From Globodera rostochiensis (taxonomy: Eukaryota; Nematoda; Chromadorea; Rhabditida; Heteroderidae): DNA of 64,000 bases. This document shows, in pieces, positions 12,167 through 23,159 of the stretch. A program made the translations under genes and the position numbers. Where the stretch lies: positions 713,796-777,795 of the forward strand of contig JAEVLN010000020.1 of assembly GCA_018350325.1 (NCBI GenBank), in the 5' to 3' direction. Each line of letters begins with the position of its first letter. Position 1 is the first letter of the stretch. Under the pieces are notes generated by a model. The model searched no databases. It worked only from the letters and a program-made list of their open reading frames with translations, and had not been told where the DNA came from.

Positions 12167-13765
12167 TTAGGTGTGAATCGCTGAATCGTTTCGGTTGCCC
12201 GTCACTTCCTCAATATATTCGAGCGTCAATTTGCACATTTCCCTAAAAAGTTTGGGCAAGGAATGAATGGCCGGACAAAAATTGCCTCAACGCGGCAATT
12301 TCAGCTGGCCCAGCCGACCGAAGCGAATCCCTGCTGATTTTGACCCTTTTATTGTCCGACGACGCGTCTTTTTTGGCAATTTTCGTCCGTTCGTTGCCCC
12401 AATTGTCCGACGAATGAGCGACGGCGACTCGACGCCTATTGAAGGCGAGTTCGGGGGAGAGGAGGAAGCCGCGTTGTCTCTCTGAATTCGAATGAACGGA
12501 ACGAATATTCTTTTGAACCTTTTCCACAACTTTGGATTCGGACGATTTGCCCGTCGAGCAGAACCGGAAGTGCCACTCGAGCCAATGAAAGTGCCCCCGG
12601 CGTCAAAAGACGCTCATTGCCGGAGGGAGGACAGACCGAAAAGAGCCTTTGGCAATGAACGTCCGCCAGTCGTTGTGTCTTTAGGTGCTTCATCGTTAGC
12701 ATCTGAGGGGGGGGGCAAAGTGTTAAAAAGAGCCAACGGGGAAAAAGAAAACATTTTTGGTTCCATTTTTAAGCGAATTTATTTTAAAAAAGGCAATTCT
12801 TTCGGCCCGAAAAACCAAAAAGCTTCCCGTCACCTTTCTGAGCGCGTGACACACAAAATGTCCAAATTTTTGAATTGCTTTTCCAAATTTGTTGGTATCG
12901 TTGGCGTTGGCACTTTGCCGTTGGTGCCACCGGATGCACTCATAAAACTTAGTGAGCAAGCGGAACAAAGCGTCGGCCAAAAATGAACACCTCTCGACGC
13001 TGTACGTGCTGAACTTGACGAATACAATTTTAAGCAGTGAACTGAATGAATTGCCTGGACACTCTCTGAGTGAATGCGCGAAGCAAATTGGAGATCTGTC
13101 GGGCGGCCAACCCAAACTTTCCGACGTGCAAATCATCGGACGCACAAAACCGTTCCAGTCGAATGTGGGCCATATAAAGGGCCACTGAGTCGACGCTTTG
13201 TCTGGTAGAGGACAATTGGTCTTCGAAGCGAGCCAATTGTGCTCAATATTTATTTGTGCCGTAAAAATATTATTCAAAACGGAATCAATAACCCCTGGGG
13301 GGTCTCACTTCCGTGCCGAAATGCATCGACGGCCATGCAAATCGCTTGGACTAACTGTTGGAGGCCGTCAGCGATGAACTTTCCAGCCAAATTCGGCGGA
13401 TTTGTTGCCGTTTTGTGCCGATTTTGATGGAATTGGACATTAGGCGCAACGAAGCCGCGGGGGTCGGAGTTTGAGGGGCCCGCACTCCGCCCCCGACGCG
13501 TCATTTTTGTCCAATCACTGCGGCCTTTCGTCGCTTCACTTTCTCCCAAATTCCCCTCCAAATTTTGACTTTGTTTTGCCAAATCTGCCCACAGCTCCTA
13601 AATGCCGAAAGTTAAGATAAATCAGATCAGCTTCGTCTGGGACAGTTCAAATCCTAAATCTTTTCGAAAAGCTTTTAAAAGGATAGAAACCCGAAATTGT
13701 GCCACTCGCATAAGCTTTTGTATCACTTCGCGGCTGAGGGCGTCCAGTCCAATTCCTTCTCCCAT
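12167..13765 (-). CDS. Unrecognised protein gene, multi-exon, minus strand
   Basis: I do not recognise this protein. A good start is ATG at 13765 (MGEGIGLDALSREVIQK, exon 13691-13765). It joins by canonical sites to 13309-13597 (ELWADLAKQ..., ending FIADGLQQLVQAICMAVDAF), then 13043-13241 (ARFEDQLSSTRQSVDSVALY, ...LLRAFTQRVSRQFI), then across a 34-bp intron to 12834-13008 (TYSVERCSFLADALFRLL, ...KFGHFVCHALRK). The product appears largely helical. Downstream, an exon beginning at 12702 and a terminal segment (LPKLFREMCKLTLEYIEEVT, stop 12167-12169) are plausible. The phase between them is unresolved: the reading frame that links them contains two in-frame TGAs, so either extra small introns or damage exist there. 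The first four exons are the firm part. Confidence 0.5.
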
Positions 13766-14353
13766 CACAAAACAAATAAAACTTTCCTTTAAAATCTTAA
13801 TTAAATTAAATTGTTTATTTCATCGATTACTGAGTAAGCGTGTGCCCTTAATCAAAGTCGATAGATTGACTAGAGGGCGCACTTTGCGGTTCCGCGCCCG
13901 CGCCGCACTTTAATAACGTCCGTATTTAGCGGGAATTTTGGTTCTGAATTAGCCTCGCTATTGAATAAATTACACTAAATTAAGGGTTGTAAGGCCGAGA
14001 CTGAGATCCCCGGAGGCGAGTTGGATTGATTGGAAAGGTCCATAAAGGGGGGGGGGTGTTTAACCAGCTCTAATTTGTAAGAGGGGGGGGGGGGCTGAGT
14101 GAGTGCCGGACGAATGTAACGATTGGTATGTGTGACTGACTGGCTGAATGGCTCTTAAAGAGTGGCATTTTTTTCCAATTACATCGATTTGTTGACCATT
14201 TTTTCTCAATATCAATGCAAATATATTTTTAATAAATTAATAATATTACAAAACTTAATCTAATCCTTTTTCTCTTTTATTATTCGCATAATTATGAAAT
14301 GAGAATTTAAATTGGTTTTATTGCATTTAAAAGAAGCGACTTCAGACAAAAAA
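13766..14353. other. Divergent intergenic region
   Basis: 588 bp between the minus-strand gene at 13765 and the PPPDE gene at 14354, so it probably holds two promoters. Two G-runs lie at about 14047-14057 and 14083-14094. AT-rich sequence follows to the start codon. No defined promoter element is recognised. Confidence 0.4.
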
Positions 14354-15933
14354 ATGCATCAAAAAAATTCGCTGTTTCTTTTCATTAGTGCTCTTTTCTG
14401 GCCAATTTTTGAATGCGAAGTCGAAATTGAATTAAACCTCAATCAAATCGGCGGATTTGTCGCGGCAGTCCAACAGCCATTTTTCAGGCAAATCGCCTTA
14501 AATGACCAAAGTCCAACGGGCGCCCACGGGGAGGACAAAAATTGGATAAAGAAATTGGGCGATGAGTTGGACAAAATCGGACAGAAATTTGGCGTTACCC
14601 TTTTGATAGAGGAGGTGAACAAACGAATCTCCAATGCTGGCCATTTAATTGCGAAAAAGAGCAATGAATTTTGTGAAAATTTGAATGAAAAGCGATGCCG
14701 AGAGAAGGAGAGGGAGACGCGGGCGCGGCTGACTGTCCGAGAGCTGACCATTTTGGCGAGAAGAATTGTCAAGTACAAGATTTTGAAGCAGTTCTTTTGG
14801 GAAGGCAATTCCGGCGGCGCCGTAAGGGCCAAATTCAGCATTTGGTGGTATCGGTTCAGGTCCGAATTGGGGGAGGGGGGAGGGCTTTGGCTGTGGACCA
14901 TCGGCGGGCAAATTCTATGGGCTTGGAACCTCCCGCCCCGGGGGTTTCTGCTCTTTTGACAGTGATTGAAGAAACCGTCGACAGATATCGCGTTGCGTCC
15001 GCCGTTACCTTTGATGACAATGTCTCCGGAAATCAAATCCGTCTCGGAATTGTTCAATATTATTACGGAGTGCACGACGAGTTAATGGAATTAGTAAAGA
15101 AGATTGACCAAAACCTTTCATTCTTTGAAGAAGTGCTGACAAATTTGGATAAAGATTTGTTCACAATTTCGATTAAAACAGACACAGTGAACGACGAACA
15201 GTCGGAATTCGACCCGGTCGCCGAATTGCCGCAAGGCTCGGCCTCCCCCCCCCCCCGCCCAAAAAATAAGAAATATTTTCAGATAAAGCCGCGGTTTTGA
15301 TGGCCAAACCGAAGCGACGCAAAGTGCCCGTTTATGTGCTCTGTGAAAGAGTAAATTATTTCCATTTTAGAGAAAGCCATTTGAATTCGGCACGTTCAGT
15401 TTCCCATCAGACTTAACATTGGCGCTTTTGGGCAAGCCGTTGGCATTGAGCACCGCGGCGTGAAAGTTTACGATATCGGTTCACTGAATAATTAAAATTT
15501 AAGTGTAAATATTAAGAATCAATTATATTAAATTGCTTAGAATTCCATTTTGGGAGTGAAGACGGCACATTGATTTCTGACAAAATGCGAATACGCGGGG
15601 ACACGGACAGAGGAGTGTTCGTTATTTAACAAATTCTATCAGATTTTGTTCCAAAAATTAAGAACATTTACATTGCTCGGATGGACAAGAAAAAGCCAAT
15701 GGGAAGTGCAAAAAATTTATGACCAATTTAATGATGTTTCCGTGCACAATGGGCAGTTTAAAGAAGGCGAATTTGGCCTTAATAAATACGATTTATGCCG
15801 AAATAATTGCATCCATTTTGTGAAAGCATTTGTTGAGATGCTTTTGGAAGCCGCCGATGACCGCATTTTAAAAGTGGGCGATAGAAAAAGTAACCCTGAC
15901 TATGAGAGCAAATACGCTACCGTTCTCCTTTGA
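14354..15933 (+). CDS. PPPDE-fold putative thiol peptidase with N-terminal signal peptide
   Basis: The C-terminal part carries the two PPPDE (DeSI-type deubiquitinating/deSUMOylating) signatures. An exon at about 15409-15471 gives IGAFGQAVGIEHRGVKVYDI, joined to EFHFGSEDGTLISDKMRIRG, with the histidine of IEHRGV as candidate catalytic His. The last exon gives NKYDLCRNNCIHFVKAF with candidate catalytic Cys in NNC-HF. The start at ATG 14354 gives MHQKNSLFLFISALFWPIFE, a convincing signal peptide. It is followed by about 150 residues of charged helical sequence (KKLGDELDKIGQKFG, LIEEVNKRISNAGH) and a second helical block (VHDELMELVKKIDQNLSFFE) before the peptidase part. Cytosolic family members lack a signal peptide, so export is inferred. 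Exon joins before 15000 and near 15350 are uncertain, and one intron may be only 22-28 bp. Stop is TGA 15931-15933. Confidence 0.6.
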
Positions 15934-16756
15934 TAATTAATTTAATTATAAATCATTTAAATCTATTAAAATGCATCGATTTGTTGAAAACGTTGAAAAC
16001 TAAAAAAGATTTGCATTTTTAGGGCAAAAAGTGGCCTCCAGATGTTCTGAAACAGCCGTACATTAATAACAATTCGTGTAGATTTATAGCGAATTGTTTG
16101 TTGCCTCAGTCGACGATGGAACCGGATGAATGAATTAATGAGGCCGGATGAATGAATTAATGAGGGCAAGGAACGACGCATTTTATTGACTCGTCCATTT
16201 TGCATTGCTTTACCCCCCCCCCCCCATCAATTATTTTACATTTTGAAATACAGTGGTCGGTAAATTTACGGGAAAAATCTCCGAGGGCTTGGAAAATTTG
16301 AGGAATGAATAGCCCACTAAATTCTCTACAAACGCCAAAAGACCGCTAAGCTCTGCGACTTTTCTCCGATGAGCGGGGGCGTCATGTGCAACCCGCGCAG
16401 GTACCGTCTGAAGGGGGTACGGTAGCTTATTTCGGGATTCCCGTCTGTTAATTTGAAATTCCCGTTCCCGCTAACATTCCTTGGCGAAGTGTTTCAAAAA
16501 TTTAACAAATTTGGACCAATTTTCATCACAAAATCCTTAAAATTTCAGATTTTTTTAACGGTGGCGCCTTTCGGCACCGCCGAAGCCCTCAAAAATGTGC
16601 CTCCAATTGTATTTATCGCAAAATGCGTGCCAAAGAAAGATTTGGCACGCTGTAACTTCCCTCAGAGTGTGCCGCAACCTAAAAATAATGCCAAAAATTG
16701 TTCGAATTCAGTCGATAAATATTACCAAATTTGTTTTATTTCTTAAATATTATAAA
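15934..16756. other. Intergenic region with a MITE relic
   Basis: About 820 bp without a supported gene. It holds two adjacent copies of ggatgaatgaattaatgag (16121-16165), a poly-C run near 16213-16225, and a degenerate MITE at about 16495-16595. No promoter element could be pinned down. Confidence 0.4.
16495..16595 (+). mobile_element. MITE relic (CAGGGACGTAGC family)
   Basis: Contains tttaacaaatttgg, a run of T-rich sequence, then ggtggcgcctttcggcaccg. The intact copy at 26643-26926 has cttaacaaattgcc followed by cggcggcgcctatcggcacc in the same order. Termini and target duplication are not visible. Confidence 0.4.
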
Positions 16757-18434
16757 ATGGACGAGGACATGGAAGAAGTTGAGATTGTATTTGCACAGAG
16801 ATTGGCCAGCGGAGAGCCAATCGCGCGGCAGCGAGCCATAAAACATTTACAAATTCACATCAGAGAAAGAGCATTAGCCGAAAAAGGTATCGTTTAATTA
16901 TTTAATTTGATTGAAGTTTTGAGCCCATTTTTAGGCTTTTCTTCCGATTCGCTGACGCGCCTTTGCAAGGGCTTACATTACGCCCTTTGGATGCAGGACA
17001 AAATGATTTTGCAGGAGGAAATTGCGGAAGAAATTTGCGCCCTCGTCGGCCTTTTTCGCACGGAAGAGCAACTGCTTGAATTTGTTGAGGCAATGCTCAT
17101 GACGCTTTCCAAAGAATGGCCGAACATCGACCGTTGGAGAATGGACAAATTTCTCATGGTTAGAATTTTTTGGGTTCATTCATTTATATTTGGTTCATGC
17201 CCCACAATTCAAAGCCGATAAAAAAGTGTTTCTTGGGGTATTCGGGGTCGAGGAGTTCGAATATAATCTTCATTTGGACCAATTTCGAAGCCCGGACTTG
17301 GATTCGAAGTTCGAACATTTTGTCGCAAATTCAAAAGTTTCTAAAAATCGCATCACCTTTGAAAGATTTAGAGGCTAAATTAATTTTTGAAAAATTTTGA
17401 ATTAGAAAAATGTTCGAATTAGAGTCCGTTATTGAAATTAAATGTAGGTCAGAAACGGCTTCTACACCCCCGAATATAACTAAAAACACCATTTATCGAC
17501 TTTTAAAACTTTTTTTCGAAAAATTGTGGTCCTAAACTAAGTTAAGAGCCAATTTTTGTTGTGATTTAAAAAGTGATTTGACATTTTGCAGTTTATTCGC
17601 CGTTTAATTCGCACTTTGTTTCTCCGATTGGCTTTCCGCGGCTGGGAGCCGCCGTTATGTGCCCAATATTTGCAATTCTTTCGCTTGTCGTTGCTCAGTG
17701 CCCATTCGATTTTCTGCGAATCTCTGAAGTTTCATTGCGCGTCCATTTGGTTGGACGAATTGGACAACGCAACGACGGCGACGAGTCCAAAAGATACGGC
17801 GGCGATTAATGGGGGGGAAAACAGTCGCAACAATCCAATGGACGGGCAGCGCTCTTTGGAATTTGTCCGTCCGTACGTCCAATTGCTGCAGGAGCCCATT
17901 TCGTAAAAATACAAAAATAATTTAATTTCTTAAAAGAAAATTCAGTGACACATTCTTCCGGAGCATTTGCTCGGAAATTTTTGATACGATTCTTTGTGAT
18001 TTTGAACAAAGAAAGGTCGAGAATTTGGAAGTTGTTGGCGAGGAGGAAGGAGACAACGGGGAGGGCAAAGAGGCAAAGGTAATTGATTATATTTAGCGAT
18101 TGGTTTGTAATTTTTACAAATCGTTTTTTTGTTTTTAATAGGAAACTGACGGAACTTCGCCAACTTTGGAATTCGACTACAAACGAATTGGGCAATTGCT
18201 TTTCGAGGCGGGAAAACAGCAAGGCGTGCCCAGCCGGCGGAGGAAGCGAATTTACGCGTTGTGCAAAAAGTGAAGCGCCCAATCCCTCCAATTTTAGCCT
18301 CCAATAGTCTAAAACCCCCGGCTATTTTTAGATTTGAATGCGCGGCCAAAGGCATTGATCCTTTTCCGGTGCCGGATTTGGAGGGCATAAAGCTGCAAAA
18401 GAAAAAGCGCAGACGATTTACCAATCGCAACTGA
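16757..18434 (+). CDS. rrp-1: Ribosomal RNA processing protein 1 (RRP1/Nop52)
   Basis: Nucleolar protein for 60S pre-rRNA processing. Exons read as 16757-16886, 16935-17158, 17592-17902, 17946-18078, 18142-18269 and 18332-18434, all GT-AG. The Nop52 signature is clear: FAQRLASGEPIARQRAIKHL, LCKGLHYALWMQDKMILQEE, ICALVGLFRTEEQLLEFVEA, LSKEWPNIDRWRMDKFLM, then FIRRLIRTLFLRLAFRGWE and IWLDELDNA. The C terminus is basic (KLQKKKRRRFTNRN) as expected for a nucleolar protein. The product is shorter than vertebrate RRP1, lacking most of the long basic tail. It is the first gene of a compact same-strand cluster; the next ATG is only 149 bp past its stop. Confidence 0.85.
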
Positions 18435-18582
18435 AACGATTTTTTTTTGCAAATTTTTTTATTTTAAAATAAAAGTTCTGTTGGAAATGAAGTTATTTTC
18501 CATTGGAGTTATTTTAACTATGCATTTACTGACTGTTTTTATTTGGTTTACTCCATAATAGCAGAGAATAGCACCGCCCTAA

Positions 18583-20327
18583 ATGCGAGAAGCAACAATA
18601 GACACATTGCTGGGGTATTGCGAGGAGTATGGGGACAGCCATCGGGAGTTCCTCCAATTTTTGATGAAAATTCGTTGTGTTGAGGTCGGTTAACAAGATC
18701 GAAGAGCGATTCCAGGGCAAAACCCTAAAGAAATTATTTTGGATAAATTAAAAGTTCCATAATTGGAGTAAAGCATTACATTACATACAACGAAAAAGCA
18801 AGTAATAATCGGCGTACTTTGAATGATTTTGAAGGCAAAATAAATTTGGAGTTTTTATTTTCGACTAAATGTTCGAATTCGGGTCCGGGTTGGGAATTGG
18901 TCGAAACAGATCAGATTTAGATGCTACGTCTCCGAAAACCCTTAGTTATTTTCTAAAAACTTAATTTGAATAAAATAATACAAATTATTGCTTTGGGGTG
19001 CCTAATTCCCTACCTTTGCCAATTCCAGATAAATATCCCACCAAATTCTTTCTTGTTTCAGAGTTCCGATATTGGCAAAATTTTCCTCAAAATTTGTAAC
19101 GCGGTGGAAAATGGCCGTTTCAGAGGTATTTTGGGGGATTTGTATTTTGTTCATTTGTCCCTTATGTCAGCTCTGACTTCCGTAAGTCCCGGTGAGAATT
19201 TCCAAATTTTGGAGTGTCTTCTGAAAATTCTCAACGCCCAATTGAGCCCTTTGGGTCTTCGCGTTGTTCAGGTTAACCGTGGACAAATGGCACATTTTGA
19301 ATTGTCTTTTAAAGGTGGCCGACGAATTTGCCCGCTGTAAGGACTTTTTGGTGTTGATTTCGGAGTTGCACTTCCATTCCGGACTGCGCAGCGCCGTGCC
19401 ATGGGCGGAGGACGAATTGGCAATGTTCTTTAGATGGCAAAGTTTGATGTTTGCAGCTGGAGAGAACGGAGAAAGGGGTCGAAGAAGATCGGCGTCGGAG
19501 GAAGCGAATTCGGAAGATGGGCAGGCGGATGACGCCGCAGGCGACGGAGAATTGGCGGTCGGAAGGGCTTTGATCTACGCGAAGCGCAACGGGTGGACCA
19601 TGCAGAGGGCGCAGAAGCTCATCGACAAGCTCAGCGCAGAGGGATGGGTCGTCGTGGTGGTGGGTGGGGTTATTTGAAGGAGGATTTTTCGAAATTAGCA
19701 TAGTCTATGGAGCAAATTGTTTGACCATTTTCTTTCATAAAGTGTCATAAAAAACGCAATTCTTAACGCAATTCTTTCATAGAAAAGGAGTGATGATGTG
19801 CGTGAGAGTGGCGTCATCCGTCTCCATCCATCCGCCGTTGCCGAACTCGAGCCGCTGCTCGAAAACTGTTTTAGGCTTCCAAAATGTACTCTTTGCAAGC
19901 ACACAATTGTTGTCGGCCGTCTCTCCTTCAAATGCGCCTCCTGCGAAGACTCTTTTCACGGCAGTTGCATGCTCAGGCAAGGCGTTCACCAGAAGAGCTT
20001 GGGTTTAGATTTTCACATCAAATTCAACTTCAAAAAGGACCAATTTTATAATAATGTTCCAGTTCATTATGAATCAGTTGCCTTAAAAGTCGTTTTAGGG
20101 AATTGGAATTCCCCAGTCAGTGTCCGGGCGAGGATTGTGACGAGACCATTGAGGAAGACGTGCTGGACGCGTTCGGATGGGACCCGGACGGGCAGCACAT
20201 TCCGCCAAGACGCAGCGCGCGACACGGGGAAAGGAGCGGGGACGTGTCCCAATTGGCCAGCACTTCGCGGCAGTCGTCCACCCCCAATTCGGCAAATTCG
20301 CCATTTGCATCGTTACGCGAATTTTGA
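18583..20327 (+). CDS. nse-1: NSE1, RING-like subunit of the SMC5/6 complex
   Basis: E3-ligase subunit of the SMC5/6 DNA-repair complex. Exon 1 (18583-18684) gives CEEYGDSHREFLQFLMKIR, like the HRRFLQLLM helix of NSMCE1. An exon at 19062 gives SSDIGKIFLKICNAVENGR and ILNAQLSPLGLRV. The winged-helix part continues with ADEFARCKDFLVLISELHF, PWAEDELAMFF and RALIYAKRNGWTMQRAQKLI, followed by VIRLHPSAVAELEPLLE and the zinc-binding block CTLC-KHT-FKCASCEDSFHGSC. The last exon (about 20099-20327) adds CPGEDCD and a Ser-rich tail. Oddity: the NSE1-like segment changes from frame 1 (PLGLRVVQ) to another frame (DKWHILNCLLKVADEF) near 19270 without a usable intron, unless a canonical 46-bp intron removes the latter. 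Confidence 0.7.
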
Positions 20328-20536
20328 AGTGGAAAAGGAATTTATAGTGCTTAATGAGCTCATTATTCTAATCGAAATTGGACGTTTCATTTTATGTATG
20401 TTTTTTGATCTCAATGCGATCAACAAAAAGAAATTAAAAAGTGCTCGCCGTGTTTCATTGCCGAATTATTTCGTTTAAAACTGGAAAATCTTTCCATTTT
20501 CTTCTCCAAATTTTCCTTTATGTAAATTTTTGCAAT

Positions 20537-21581
20537 ATGTTTCACGAAATGAGCTCTCCATGCAGCGTCAGTGCTGACAGTCGACCGCTCCGACAGATTT
20601 TCGCGAGAAATTGTGGGCAAAGGGCCAAAGTAATTTGTTTGTCGGGTGCCACCTGCACGGGGAAGACGAGTCTGGCCAAATCACTTGAGGAGAAGGTCGG
20701 TCGCCCTGGTAGTTGCGGCTGAACGACTCGAAAACCATTTAAAAGCGTTTAAGCTGTGAAATTCTTTCCCTTTTTTGGTGTCCTCGTCTTTAAATAATTT
20801 GTTTGAATTATAAGCTGAATGGGAGCGGTTTGAGAACTCGGCAGATTGGGCAGGATCATTTCTACAAGACCAAAGAGAATGTACGAACATTGGCCAATTC
20901 TGAAGACTCCTCCATCTTTTTCTACAATTACGATCGGACTGATGCTGTATCGACTTGAAAACGTTTTCAATTCTCAACGTTTGTCGGGTCCGTTCAGGTG
21001 GATGAACATTTGTTGATGAACGAACTTGAAAGTGCATCGGAAGACCCGGAGTTGGATGTGTTGATCCTGGAGGTGAACCAGTGATCCTCAACCAACAAGT
21101 CCTTACGGTCATTTCAGGGCAATATGTTGACCGACCTCGACTCTGCTTTTGACCGGGTCGATTGCACTGTGTTCTTTACCATCGACAAGGAGAATTGCCG
21201 TCAGAGACGCCTCCTGCGCACTTACGACCCACCGGACAAATTAGGGTAAGGCCCGAACTGCTTTTAAATTTATGCTTTGAACACTTCGCAAAATGTCGGG
21301 ACGCATTGCGATCAGCGACTCGAATCGAATATTCTCAGAAATTGAGTAAAACTCAACTTTTTTTGGGACCAGTAGCTTGACTACCACCACAAATTCACCC
21401 TTTTTCGGTACTTTGATCAAATTGTTTGGCCGGCATACGAACGAACGTTGCAAAGAGCGAAGGCATTCGACACAAAGACCAGGCCTTTGGCCTTTATCAA
21501 ATCCGACAGACACGTCCCAGTGGACGACATAATTGTCGCGGTTGGTATTTTTGCATCAATCGTTGGATATGTCAGTCATAG
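20537..21581 (+). CDS. nmrk-1: Nicotinamide riboside kinase (NMRK)
   Basis: Phosphorylates nicotinamide riboside to NMN in NAD+ salvage. The Walker A motif GATCTGKTS lies in exon 1 (20537-20695). Exon 2 (20815-20946) gives RQIGQDHFYKTKENV and the YDRTDA substrate region. Exon 3 (20998-21072) gives ELDVLILE; exon 4 (21118-21245) gives GNMLTDLD, CTVFFTIDKENCRQRRLLRT and the conserved DPPDKLG. Exon 5 (from 21408) gives YFDQIVWPAYERTLQRAKAF and RHVPVDDIIVA. The exon 4/5 join reconstitutes the family's PPDxxGYFDxxVWP exactly, but the intron (21246-21407) then begins gtaagg and ends ttttcg, not AG. After 21540 the transcript either stops at 21579-21581 (cag acceptor at 21575) or continues in frame into MOCS2B (tag acceptor at 21581). 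Confidence 0.82.
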
Positions 21582-22192
21582 TTTCAACATTTTTTCTGCG
21601 ACAAAATCGAACTGCAACGTGAGCACTTGAGGCCGGAAGCTGCACTCCAATGGGTCTCTTCCCCGTCAAGCGGGGCCAACTCCCTTTTCTCCGGTATCTG
21701 CCCCCCCCCATTTGTCTTTGAAACTCCAAAATGCCCTTTTCGGCACGACTCGAGACTCTTTCGACGGGAAGCGCGTTCTCAGGCTAGAATATGAAGCCTA
21801 TCAACCAATGGCACGTGCCGAAATTTCCCGATTGTGTATAGAAGTGCGCAGGGAAGTTGACCCGTCAATCCTTCGCATATTCATCGGTCATCGGATAGGG
21901 TAAATCCAAATAGCGAATGGACGAGAAACGCCTATTTTGAGGTTGGTTCCAATTGGACAAGTTTCTGTCATTATTGCTGCCAGTGCCCCGCAACGAAATG
22001 CGGCTATTGCCGCCAGCAAATGGCTGATCGACGGGCTGAAGGAACGAGTGCCGATTTGGAAAAAAGTGCTTTTTTTTTGGATGGAATGACCAATAAAACC
22101 CCATTCGAAAAATTCAACTATTTGAGGAAGTTTACGATGATGGGACGTGCTCATGGAAGGAGAACATGGAGCAGCCCCAGCTGAAGCAGTAA
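21582..22192 (+). CDS. mocs-2: Molybdopterin synthase catalytic (large) subunit, MOCS2B/MoaE
   Basis: Adds dithiolene sulfur to precursor Z in molybdenum-cofactor synthesis. Family segments are SSPSSGANSLF, GTTRDSFDGKRVLRLEYEAY, IFIGHRIG joined to LVPIGQVSVIIAASAPQRNA, SKWLIDGLKERVPIWKK, and EVYDDGTCSWKEN, ending TAA 22190-22192. Exons: 21582-21693, 21743 to about 21901, 21945 onward, and a last short exon. The catalytic lysines of the WKK and SWKEN regions are present. There is no in-frame ATG ahead of the first MOCS2B-like residues (DKIELQREHLRPEAALQW), and a tag acceptor puts them in frame with the preceding kinase. The intron 21694-21742 contains a C9 run and ends cccttttcg, again CG. A sequence error in the C run would be an alternative reading. 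Confidence 0.78.
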
Positions 22193-22433
22193 CACACATT
22201 TAATCGGGAACGCAAAAACGGCTATCCACATAACTGACTTCGTAACTCTTGTTTACTTTCGAAGACGTTCCATTTTTATTCTTATAATTTGTCATTTAAG
22301 GGGACAATAAATACTATTCGGATCCGTCTTTTTCGATGATCATTTGAAATAGCCAAATTTGCCTAGCAAAGTGTGCAGAAAGGTGCCCGAAGTTCCTGCA
22401 AAAAGGTCCGCTGAGTTAGGCCACCTGCCACGA
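22193..22433. other. Convergent intergenic region (MOCS2B / HINT 3' ends)
   Basis: 241 bp between two converging genes. AATAAA-type sequence lies near 22305 (gacaataaatac). Nothing else is seen. Confidence 0.4.

Positions 22434-23159
<726 letters not shown>

Noticed and set aside
12167..12702. Selenoprotein interpretation of the in-frame TGAs
   Set aside because: No Cys-replacement context or SECIS structure could be recognised; unresolved small introns are simpler.
12492..12986. 164-codon + strand ORF
   Set aside because: Antisense to better-supported exons of the minus-strand gene; no domain recognised.
12723..13277. 184-codon minus ORF as a complete gene
   Set aside because: Only part of it (13008-12834) is in the spliced frame of the minus-strand gene; its N-terminal part is in a different frame from the exon at 13043-13241.
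17430..18960. Possible dispersed repeat shared by the RRP1 intron (about 17430-17500) and the NSE1 intron (about 18870-18950)
   Set aside because: Only scattered short matches (gaatt...gggtccg, acacccccgaa) by eye; too weak to call.
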